From: an uncultured Alphaproteobacteria bacterium
GTDB taxonomy: Bacteria; Pseudomonadota; Alphaproteobacteria; CAAHEQ01; UBA3637
Direction: 5' to 3'
Length of the DNA: 52,320 nucleotides
NCBI GenBank assembly: GCA_944392585.1
Contig: CALXXA010000034.1
Location: 1 to 52,320 of the forward strand
Notes under the pieces: model-generated
What the model saw: the letters and a program-made list of their open reading frames with translations, nothing else
The model's database searches: none
Told to the model about the DNA's origin: nothing
Translations under genes and position numbers: made by a program
In this document: positions 39,374 through 46,619 of the stretch, piece after piece
Position numbering within the stretch: the stretch's first letter is position 1
Layout of the letters: every line of letters starts with the position of its first letter

Positions 39374-39577
39374 ATGGAAAATGAGATAAATTCTGGGGAT
39401 GCATATGTGAAAAATGATCGTGTCCCTTCTGTTTGGATTGTTGATCGTGTATTAAGCGTTTATACGCCGCCTCATGTCAGATTAATTGAGCAAGGAGGAA
39501 ATGGTCGGACGGCCACTGTTGCTGTGAATACTCTGTTGGATGAAAAGTTCTGGCGTAGAGTAGTTCAAGAAAAATAA
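39374..39577 (+). CDS. Small conserved-looking protein downstream of the F0 operon
   Basis: 67 residues with an acidic N-terminus, VPSVWIVDRVLSVYTPPHVRL near 17-37 and TVAVNTLLDEKFWRRV at the end. The pattern, with PPHVRL and a terminal Trp-Arg, looks like a compact folded domain rather than a random ORF, and AAAGGGA precedes it. It has no catalytic motif I recognise. It is 42 nt from atpF and may share its transcript. Confidence 0.6.
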   Translation: MENEINSGDAYVKNDRVPSVWIVDRVLSVYTPPHVRLIEQGGNGRTATVAVNTLLDEKFWRRVVQEK

Positions 39578-39705
39578 AAACTTCTTACCAAAAAGAGGAG
39601 AGTTTCCTTTTTGTTCGTATAAAAAAAAAGAATTTTAGTACGAAATTTTAAAAAGAAGAAATAAAAGTTTTTTATATTAGAATAAATAAGCAAAGGATCT
39701 TATAA

Positions 39706-40374
39706 TTACTCTATTCCCATAATAAGATCATTTAAATCCTGACGTTCTTTATCATCGTAAAAAGATCTTTCTTCCAGAGGTTCTTTTTCAACTTCTGATT
39801 CGATTTTTTTATCAGGGGTAGATTTTTCAATAAGATTTTCGTGCTCCATTAACTCTTTAATACTATCAGCGTGGTTCCCTGACTTTTCTATGTTTTCCAT
39901 AAGAGTTGGAGGTAATAGTCTTTCTAATATTTCTGTTGATTTTTTGATATAAGGAATAGAGAAGTTTGTCTTTTCATATTTTTCTATATCTTGTTTCGGG
40001 ATAAGAAGAGAGGCTGAAAAATAAATAATTGTGATTAATAACGCGCCGCGCAAAATCCCAAAGAATAAGCCGAGTAATCTATCTAACCCGCTTAAAGCAG
40101 ATTGTCGAAGCTTCCCAGTAATATATGCATTAAATAAAGTGCAAATGACTAAAATGACAAGGGCTATACAACCGGCTCCGATTATATCGGCAATTGTTGG
40201 GTTTGAAATTATCTTTCGGAAAAGAGGTCTGACATAGTAAAGTCCATAAAGGGCTCCTAAAGCAGCGAGAATCCAAGCGGTTAATCCTAGAAGTTCTCGA
40301 ACTAATCCCCGGTAAAAAGCAAATATAACTGAAATCAAAATTGTTAATAAAACAATAATATCAATAATTCCCAT
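39706..40374 (-). CDS. cvpA: CvpA family membrane protein
   Basis: 222 residues from the ATG at 40374, which has GGGGGA upstream; the frame extends 8 residues further. Four membrane helices with the CvpA-type start MGIIDIIVLLTILISVIFAF and FYRGLVRELLGL near 22-33, then SGLDRLLGLFFGILRG near 95-110. The acidic C-terminal 70 residues are not conserved. CvpA is associated with colicin V secretion and envelope homeostasis. It overlaps the radA end. No purF, the usual alphaproteobacterial neighbour, is present. Confidence 0.87.
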   Translation of the reverse strand: MGIIDIIVLLTILISVIFAFYRGLVRELLGLTAWILAALGALYGLYYVRPLFRKIISNPTIADIIGAGCIALVILVICTLFNAYITGKLRQSALSGLDRLLGLFFGILRGALLITIIYFSASLLIPKQDIEKYEKTNFSIPYIKKSTEILERLLPPTLMENIEKSGNHADSIKELMEHENLIEKSTPDKKIESEVEKEPLEERSFYDDKERQDLNDLIMGIE

Positions 40375-41764
40375 TGTGTCCCCCGATAAATAAATCAACG
40401 ATTCCTTTTAAATGTCCTTCTTCTTTAATATGAATGGTTGTTCGTCGTTCTGTTTTTTTTGTTCGAGCCGGAGGCATAAGTGCTTTTTTAAAACCTAATT
40501 TATCAGCTTCTTTTAAACGCAGATCCATTTGTGCAACCGCTCGAGTTTCTCCAGATAATCCGATTTCTCCGAAAACAACCATATCTGCCGGGACAGGGAT
40601 TTGTGATAATGAAGAAATAAGAGCTGTTGCGACCGCCATATCTGCGGCGGGCTCTGTGATTTTTAAGCCTCCGGCAACGTTTAAGAAAATATCTTTATTT
40701 CCCAGAGTAAGACCGCATCTGGCTTCTAGAACAGCGATTAACATGGAAAGACGATTTGAATCCCATCCAACAACGGCTCGACGAGGAGCTGTTCCGGTTG
40801 AAGGCGCTATTAAAGCTTGAATTTCAACAAGCATTGGTCGACTGCCTTCAATCCCTGCGTAAACACACGAACCTGAAATATTTCCTCTGCGCTCTGCTAA
40901 AAATAAAGCAGATGGATTGGGAACTTCCGATAATCCTGTCCCGGTCATTTCAAACACACCGATTTCATCTGTTGCTCCAAAACGATTTTTGACCGCCCTT
41001 AAAATACGAAAATGATGTCCTCTATCTCCTTCGAAATAAAGAACAGTATCTACCATGTGTTCTAAAACTCTGGGACCAGCTAATGTTCCCTCTTTTGTTA
41101 CATGACCGACTAAAAACAGAACAAACCCTTTACGTTTGGCCATACGAATAAGCTCATGACCTGCCGCTCGAACTTGTCCGACCGTCCCCGGAGCGGAATC
41201 AAGAGTATCAACATACATTGTTTGAATAGAATCAATGACGACAATGTCTGCTGTTTCAGGGCCATCTAAGGATGTAATAATATCTCGCACATTCATGGAA
41301 GATGCTAAATCAATATGTGCATTTGTCAGTCCTAAGCGGTGAGCCCTTAAGCGAATTTGGTCAATAGATTCTTCCCCGGAAATGTAAACGCAACGAGTGT
41401 GATTTTCTTTTTTATTTACTACTTCTGCTAATTTAGCTGTTGCTTGCAATAATAAAGTTGATTTTCCTATTCCCGGATCGCCTCCAACTAAAATAACGGA
41501 TCCGGGGACAAGTCCTCCTCCACAAACACGGTCTAGTTCTGTTATTTGGGATTTTAAACGAAAGGTCTGTTCACTGGTGCCTTTTAATGTGACAAAGTTT
41601 AAATGATGTCCTGCTTTTAAAGAGACCGATTTAGGACCTTCCGCCGAAACAATTTCTTCTTCTACGAGTGTGTTCCATTTCCCACAAGCGTCACACTTTC
41701 CGGCCCATTTAGGAAAAATAGTTCCGCATTCTTGGCATACGAAATGAGAAGTTGCTTTACCCAT
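40361..41764 (-). CDS. radA: DNA repair protein RadA (Sms)
   Basis: 467 residues. RadA extends recombination intermediates as a RecA-like helicase. The N-terminal zinc finger is CQECGTIFPKWAGKCDACGKW near residue 10-30, Walker A GGDPGIGKST near 93-102, the RadA-specific KNRFG near 257, and a Lon-like C-terminal domain from about 290. It starts 1 nt from mlaF, and cvpA begins inside its 3' end. Confidence 0.96.
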   Translation of the reverse strand: MGKATSHFVCQECGTIFPKWAGKCDACGKWNTLVEEEIVSAEGPKSVSLKAGHHLNFVTLKGTSEQTFRLKSQITELDRVCGGGLVPGSVILVGGDPGIGKSTLLLQATAKLAEVVNKKENHTRCVYISGEESIDQIRLRAHRLGLTNAHIDLASSMNVRDIITSLDGPETADIVVIDSIQTMYVDTLDSAPGTVGQVRAAGHELIRMAKRKGFVLFLVGHVTKEGTLAGPRVLEHMVDTVLYFEGDRGHHFRILRAVKNRFGATDEIGVFEMTGTGLSEVPNPSALFLAERRGNISGSCVYAGIEGSRPMLVEIQALIAPSTGTAPRRAVVGWDSNRLSMLIAVLEARCGLTLGNKDIFLNVAGGLKITEPAADMAVATALISSLSQIPVPADMVVFGEIGLSGETRAVAQMDLRLKEADKLGFKKALMPPARTKKTERRTTIHIKEEGHLKGIVDLFIGGHNGNY

Positions 41765-42624
41765 TATTCATTTTCCTTCACAGTCATTTGTATAGGACCT
41801 TGAGCAGAGCCGTTAATAAATTGGACAACATATGGATTTTTAGTTTTTTCAATTTCTTTTACGGTTCCTATCCATATAATTTTCCCTTTGTATAACATGG
41901 CTATGCGATCCGCTATTTTCCTAGCGGAAGCCATATCATGCGTAATTGTAATAGCTGTTGCCCCAAGTCTTTTGACGCTGTCTACGATTAAGTCATTGAT
42001 GACATCAGACATAATAGGATCTAATCCTGTTGTCGGCTCGTCGAAGAAGATAATTTCCGGATTGGCTGCAATGGCGCGAGCTAACCCGACTCTTTTTTTC
42101 ATCCCTCCGGATAAATCCGCCGGGTATAATTCTCCGACATCATGGGTTAATCCGACTTGAGCCATTTTTTCTAAAGCTATTTTTTTGGCCTCTTTTTTTC
42201 TCATTTTATGACCTTGTATCAATCCGAACGCAACATTTTCCCAAACAGGCATGCTGTCAAATAAAGCGGCTCCTTGAAAAAGCATTCCGATTTGAGAATT
42301 CATTGCTTCGTGAACTTTGGAGGAGGCATTGATAATTTCAACTCCATCTATCGTAATAGATCCTTCTTCCGGGGTTAATAAACCTAAAATTGATTTTAAA
42401 GTGACGGATTTTCCTGTTCCTGAACCGCCGATGATAACTAATGATTCTCCTTTTCTGACCTCTAAATCCAGACCGTCTAAGACGACTTTTTTCCCAAAGG
42501 ATTTATGTACATTTACTAGTTTTATTTTGATAGGGATTTCTCTTTTAGATGAAAAAAGAGCCATTGTTTTTTGAACAAGAGTTTTATTAAATTTCTTATG
42601 TTCCGAATCTTTATTTTCAATCAT
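41764..42624 (-). CDS. mlaF: ABC transporter ATP-binding protein MlaF
   Basis: 286 residues. Walker A GGSGTGKSVTLKS near 68-78, signature LSGGMKKRVGLARAIA near 168-183 and Walker B IIFFDEPTTGLD near 192. The phrase GVEIINASSKVHE and its place after mlaE identify the retrograde phospholipid transporter. A 30-residue N-terminal extension precedes the domain. The substrate-binding MlaD is not in the window. It ends one base into radA. Confidence 0.92.
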   Translation of the reverse strand: MIENKDSEHKKFNKTLVQKTMALFSSKREIPIKIKLVNVHKSFGKKVVLDGLDLEVRKGESLVIIGGSGTGKSVTLKSILGLLTPEEGSITIDGVEIINASSKVHEAMNSQIGMLFQGAALFDSMPVWENVAFGLIQGHKMRKKEAKKIALEKMAQVGLTHDVGELYPADLSGGMKKRVGLARAIAANPEIIFFDEPTTGLDPIMSDVINDLIVDSVKRLGATAITITHDMASARKIADRIAMLYKGKIIWIGTVKEIEKTKNPYVVQFINGSAQGPIQMTVKENE

Positions 42625-42635
42625 TATTTATTTCC

Positions 42636-43409
42636 TTATGAATTAAAGAAAATCTCTGTTAAAATATAATTGAATATTAATATAAGAATAGAAGCAGAAA
42701 CAACAGCTCTTGTCGTTGCAGAACCTACTCCTTGAGCGCCTCCTTTGGAGTTGTAACCGCTGTAACATCCAAGCAGTGTAATAATAAAACCGAAAACAGA
42801 AGCTTTTACAAGGCCTGATATAATATCCATTGGAACCATAAAATTCCATGTGTTGACAAGATAAGAAGAGGCATTAAAATCAAGTTTATAAACACCTATA
42901 ATATACCCGCCGCAAATTCCAATAATATCTCCGATTAAAACTAAAACAGGCATCATAAGAACGCCGGCTAAAATCCTGGGGGATATGAGGTATTTAAAAG
43001 GGTTCGTCGACAATGTCGAAAGAGCGTCAATTTGCTCTGTTACCCGCATGGTTCCTATTTCCGCGGCCATCGCTGCTCCAATTCTCCCCGCTACCATTAA
43101 TCCTGCCATAACCGGAGCTAATTCTCTTGTAACGGCGATTAAAACAACCATAGAAACGGCTCCTTCCGCAGAAAACCTAGAAAACCCAGTATATGTTTGT
43201 AAGGCAATAACTGCTCCTGCAAAAAAAGTTGTTAATGCGACAACCGGTAAAGAGTAAAAGCCTATTTCTATTAATTGTTCCGCGATTTTTTTGAAATAAA
43301 AGGGTGGCGTAAAGCAATGATAAATAGATTTGAGTGTGAAAATGCCGAGTTGTCCCGTCGCTCTTAAAAAACGGATAAAAACACGTCCGAGAAGTGAAAT
43401 AAATTCCAT
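42636..43409 (-). CDS. mlaE: ABC transporter permease MlaE
   Basis: 257 residues, about five membrane helices. MlaE motifs are VALTTFFAGAVIALQTYTGF near 56-75, VTRELAPVMAGLMVAGRIGA near 93-112, and EIGTMRVTEQIDAL near 118-131. It forms the inner-membrane part of the lipid-asymmetry (Mla) transporter. The RBS is AGAGG. A consensus promoter lies 30 nt upstream. It is divergent from lexA. Confidence 0.95.
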   Translation of the reverse strand: MEFISLLGRVFIRFLRATGQLGIFTLKSIYHCFTPPFYFKKIAEQLIEIGFYSLPVVALTTFFAGAVIALQTYTGFSRFSAEGAVSMVVLIAVTRELAPVMAGLMVAGRIGAAMAAEIGTMRVTEQIDALSTLSTNPFKYLISPRILAGVLMMPVLVLIGDIIGICGGYIIGVYKLDFNASSYLVNTWNFMVPMDIISGLVKASVFGFIITLLGCYSGYNSKGGAQGVGSATTRAVVSASILILIFNYILTEIFFNS

Positions 43410-43439
43410 TACAGACCTCTTTTTGTACTTTCTTTAAGG

Positions 43440-43468
43440 ACTATATCTGTAATTTATCTTTTTTGCAA
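43440..43468 (-). promoter_or_regulatory. Promoter of mlaE-mlaF-radA-cvpA
   Basis: On the minus strand TTGCAA (43463-43468), 17-bp spacer, TATAGT (43440-43445). The mlaE ATG is 30 nt downstream. Confidence 0.65.
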
Positions 43469-43487
43469 TAGGAAACACGTTTTTCTA

Positions 43488-43516
43488 TTGACAAAAAAAA
43501 AGAACCAATATAGAAC
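43488..43516 (+). promoter_or_regulatory. lexA promoter
   Basis: TTGACA (43488-43493), 17-bp spacer, TAGAAC (43511-43516). The second half of the SOS box coincides with the -10 box, so bound LexA would block it. Confidence 0.8.
43502..43516 (+). promoter_or_regulatory. LexA-binding SOS box (alphaproteobacterial type)
   Basis: GAAC (43502-43505), seven bases, GAAC (43513-43516): the exact GAAC-N7-GAAC direct repeat of alphaproteobacterial LexA, overlapping the lexA spacer and -10. It indicates autoregulation. Confidence 0.88.
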
Positions 43517-43549
43517 AAAACGAGTATATTGTATGAGGAAAAAAATAAA

Positions 43550-44224
43550 ATGCTTACAAAAAAACAATATGATTTGCTTCTTTTTATCGATAAATATTTG
43601 AAAAAAAACGGCGTTTCTCCTTCTTTCGATGAGATGCGAAGTGCTTTGAGATTAAAGTCAAAATCCGGAATCCATAGGTTAATTCAAGGGTTGGAGGAAA
43701 GACGATTTATTCGACACATCCCTAATAAAGCAAGAGCTTTAGAAATTATCCGTATGCCGGAGAACTTAAAAGCTGAATTTTTACAAAAGGATGATTCAGA
43801 TACCTTTGTAGAAAAACAATTTAAATCTTCTTTTAAAACAGAGTTTACAGATATTCCTCTTTATGGGAAAATAGCTGCCGGTGTTCCTATCGAGGCTGTG
43901 AGAGATGTTACTACAACAATCAGTATTCCTTCTCAAATGATCGGTATGGGTGAATATTATGCTTTAACGGTTGAAGGTGATTCTATGATTAACGCCGGTA
44001 TTTTAGATGGTGATACAGTGGTTATTAAACGTATACAAACAGCTGAAAACGGAACTATTGTCGTCGCCTTGGTGGATGGAATGGAAGTTACCTTAAAAAG
44101 ATTCCGTCAAAAAGGAAATATGATTGCTTTGGAACCTGAAAATCCTAGATATGAAACAAGGATTTTATCTTCTGACAGAGTCGTCGTTCAAGGACGGCTT
44201 GTTGGATTAATGCGTCATTACTAG
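43550..44224 (+). CDS. lexA: LexA repressor
   Basis: 224 residues from the ATG at 43550; GAGG lies 11 nt upstream and an in-frame TTG at 43529 is rejected. LexA represses DNA-damage genes and self-cleaves when RecA filaments form. An N-terminal winged helix (LTKKQYDLLLFIDKYL, then SPSFDEMRSAL and SKSGIHRLI), an Ala-Gly cleavage site in KIAAGVPIEA, and the catalytic dyad Ser (EGDSMINAG) and Lys (VTLKRF) are all seen. Its operator is directly upstream. Confidence 0.96.
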   Translation: MLTKKQYDLLLFIDKYLKKNGVSPSFDEMRSALRLKSKSGIHRLIQGLEERRFIRHIPNKARALEIIRMPENLKAEFLQKDDSDTFVEKQFKSSFKTEFTDIPLYGKIAAGVPIEAVRDVTTTISIPSQMIGMGEYYALTVEGDSMINAGILDGDTVVIKRIQTAENGTIVVALVDGMEVTLKRFRQKGNMIALEPENPRYETRILSSDRVVVQGRLVGLMRHY

Positions 44225-44547
44225 TATTTTGTTTTTCTAACTTTAAACTAAATTAAAAGTAATTCTTTAAGCTTTTGTAATGTTCAAATCCTCTATGTGA
44301 TTTTTAACCGTTACGGTTACGGTAGAACCGAAGCTGCTTTTCTGGGGGTAGTTTCAACATTCATTACGAAAATTTTTTTGATGTTTTGTCCTATTAATAT
44401 GACTTTTAACGACCATGTATTGTAGAGATTAGGAATCGATCGAACTGTCGAGGTTTTGAATTGGTCTATTTTAAAATGTATTTGTTTATTGTTATCATAA
44501 GATATATGAATGGTAATGAGGTTTATATATTTAGGCTTTAAGCGTAA
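44225..44547. other. Non-coding stretch between lexA and thyX with competing hairpins
   Basis: There is no convincing ORF. AACCG (44306-44310) can pair with CGGTT (44314-44318), and that same CGGTT can pair with a second AACCG (44326-44330), so two hairpins exclude each other. A G/C-rich segment up to about 44355 follows in an otherwise A/T-rich stretch. No T-rich terminator follows lexA. It could be a leader or small RNA, or chance. Confidence 0.4.
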
Positions 44548-45219
44548 CTATTTTAATAAATATTCTAAGTCATTGAAAAATGTAGGATAATTTTTAATAC
44601 AGTATCTTAGAAATTGACACATTAGATTTCTTAATGTAGGATGAGCATGGGTGTCGCATCTAGTTTTAAATATGTGCCGCCATTCTCTTAAGTTAGCCGT
44701 TACAATGACATCAGCTTTTAAGCTATGACTTAATTCCATACGTCCAATATCAACTTTAGATGTATTAATTCCGTTTATTTGAGAAGGATAATTAGTAGCC
44801 TCTTCAACTAGTTCAAAATAAGCTTTTTCCTCTTGTTCCCTATGCTTATACCATAATCTGAATAACTCTGTTCCTTCTGGAATATGAACAGGTTTAATAA
44901 AAGTAAGCTCGTTTCCATACTTATCTCCCGTATAGTTACACCAACGAGTACTTTCAATCGCATAAGCACAGAGACGATGTCTAGTTAGATCTTTATACGC
45001 TCCAACATCCATAGTGAACTTAACTGTAATACTATCGTGTTCTAACATAGCCATATGGCCTAATTTTATTAATCTAGATACCATTTTATAGCAAGAATCG
45101 GTTGTAATATTTCCTTCTGATTTATAACAATTACGGGCACACAATTCTATCTTTTTTGCATATTCTTCATCTGTTTTGGCATCAATTAATTCAAATTTAG
45201 GTTCGACTAACTTAACCAT
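44548..45219 (-). CDS. thyX: Flavin-dependent thymidylate synthase ThyX
   Basis: 223 residues from the ATG at 45219, where GGAG is 8 nt upstream; an ATG four codons earlier has none. ThyX makes dTMP from dUMP using FAD, NADPH and methylene-tetrahydrofolate. The signature RHR-x7-S is present (RHRLCAYAIES near residue 86-96). SHSLKADVIVTANLREWRHIF near 168-188 is the other family motif. It is the alternative to ThyA, common in reduced genomes. It is convergent with lexA. Confidence 0.94.
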   Translation of the reverse strand: MVKLVEPKFELIDAKTDEEYAKKIELCARNCYKSEGNITTDSCYKMVSRLIKLGHMAMLEHDSITVKFTMDVGAYKDLTRHRLCAYAIESTRWCNYTGDKYGNELTFIKPVHIPEGTELFRLWYKHREQEEKAYFELVEEATNYPSQINGINTSKVDIGRMELSHSLKADVIVTANLREWRHIFKTRCDTHAHPTLRNLMCQFLRYCIKNYPTFFNDLEYLLK

Positions 45220-45335
45220 TATCTTCTCCATAATTCAATATGTTAGTTATGTATTTATTTTAAACATATTTTTTAGAGGAAATCAAATCCTTATAATAAA
45301 GTTTAAAACAAATATCAAAAACGGGACTTGTTTTT

Positions 45336-46553
45336 TTAGAACAATAAATTAACTCCTAAGCGGTAGGCTTGATAGTTGTTTGAACCGAAAGCGTAATGTC
45401 CTACTAGTGCCATACCGGATAGGAAACTTCCTTCTTCGAATTTGCGAATCAAGGCAAGTCCTGTATCATGATAGTCATCAATAAACAACTCGGAACCGGT
45501 ATAGAATGTATAGGCGTAAGAACCATTTAAAGCCCATTTTTGGGTAAAATCCCAACGTACGGAAAGGCCGTTTTTGAAAATACCGTTTTGTAAATCATAT
45601 TCAACTTCGTAATCATCAATCTTTAAAGAGTAATCACGAATATATCCACCCATATTGGTTATCCCATAAGTAAATTTTCCGACAGATATTTGTAAGTCAC
45701 TGGTCATCGTTCCGGTGTATAGTATTCCGCCAGAGAGCATATCTTCTGAACCGATGGCTCCAACACGACCTGCGGGAATTAAGTTCCATTTGATTCGGGC
45801 ATTATTAATAATTGGAATTTTCAATCCTAAGCCAAGCTGTGCCGCATAAGAAATAGAGCCGTCTATATCTGCATAAGTCAAAGGCATATCCAATAGTAAA
45901 GCGAAACCGCTGTCTCCAAACTTAAATGTCTTTGCCATAGGAAGAGAATAAAGCGTCGCTTTCTTTGTTTCTCCATTAAAATCAAAGCTGTGTCTCGAAG
46001 CAGTTGGAGATATATAAGACACAAAGCTTCCCAATACACCACCGCCAGCACGTTGGAATGAAGTGTCCGCCATCGAGGCCATTAAAGAGTTTGGATTCCC
46101 GGCAACCATGTCATAAGGTGTTTTTTCTACTCCGGCTTTTAAGATTTTTTTCATTAGGCCGTCTTTATTGTCTTTGAGCCAATTTTTTAAGAGTTTAAAG
46201 CTTTCTTCTTGAGAACCTCCGTTAAAAGTCAAATTATGAATATCAGCATCAGGAACATTGAATGTTAGTAAAGCATCATCATCAAAGCTCAAGAACATGG
46301 GAATCCCTCGGAAATCAACTTGACCAAAAGATGCTTGAGTATCATTATATCCATTGATTATAGAATCTAAAGAACCATCTTCGTAACGATCAAACAAATC
46401 AATGACAGATTTAAACCCACGGGTTTCATCAATACTTCCTTGTTGCAGATGCAAAGTAAACAGATCTGCTTTAGCATCGTTAGCAAAGCACAAAATAGCA
46501 AGAATAAACGCAAGTCCTTTTTTGCTAAAAAATTTCTTGATATTGTTATCCAT
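45336..46553 (-). CDS. Predicted outer-membrane beta-barrel protein
   Basis: 405 residues from the ATG at 46553, with AAGGAAC upstream; an ATG six codons earlier overlaps that RBS. A signal peptide ends near residue 30 (AKA, then DLFTL). A globular region (about 30-170) is followed by alternating hydrophobic beta strands, and the sequence ends RLGVNLLF with the C-terminal Phe expected of BAM substrates. No enzymatic motif is visible and I do not recognise the family. It starts 66 nt after the autotransporter stop, with a hairpin between, so it may be the second gene of the same operon. Confidence 0.7.
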   Translation of the reverse strand: MDNNIKKFFSKKGLAFILAILCFANDAKADLFTLHLQQGSIDETRGFKSVIDLFDRYEDGSLDSIINGYNDTQASFGQVDFRGIPMFLSFDDDALLTFNVPDADIHNLTFNGGSQEESFKLLKNWLKDNKDGLMKKILKAGVEKTPYDMVAGNPNSLMASMADTSFQRAGGGVLGSFVSYISPTASRHSFDFNGETKKATLYSLPMAKTFKFGDSGFALLLDMPLTYADIDGSISYAAQLGLGLKIPIINNARIKWNLIPAGRVGAIGSEDMLSGGILYTGTMTSDLQISVGKFTYGITNMGGYIRDYSLKIDDYEVEYDLQNGIFKNGLSVRWDFTQKWALNGSYAYTFYTGSELFIDDYHDTGLALIRKFEEGSFLSGMALVGHYAFGSNNYQAYRLGVNLLF

Positions 46554-46586
46554 ATGTAAAGTTCCTTTCATTGGTTTTAAGTATGC

Positions 46587-46606
46587 TCCGAAGTAATTCC
46601 TTCGGA
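46587..46606 (-). other. Hairpin between autotransporter and barrel protein genes
   Basis: TCCGAAG (46587-46593) pairs with CTTCGGA (46600-46606). There is no run of T after it on the minus strand, so it is more like a processing or stability element than a terminator. Confidence 0.45.
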
Positions 46607-46619
46607 CAAAGAGTTTAAA

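Noticed and set aside
39613-39646. Inverted repeat TTCGTA/TACGAA after the small ORF as a terminator
   Set aside because: Short arms, a 19-nt A-rich loop and no T run make it too weak to call.
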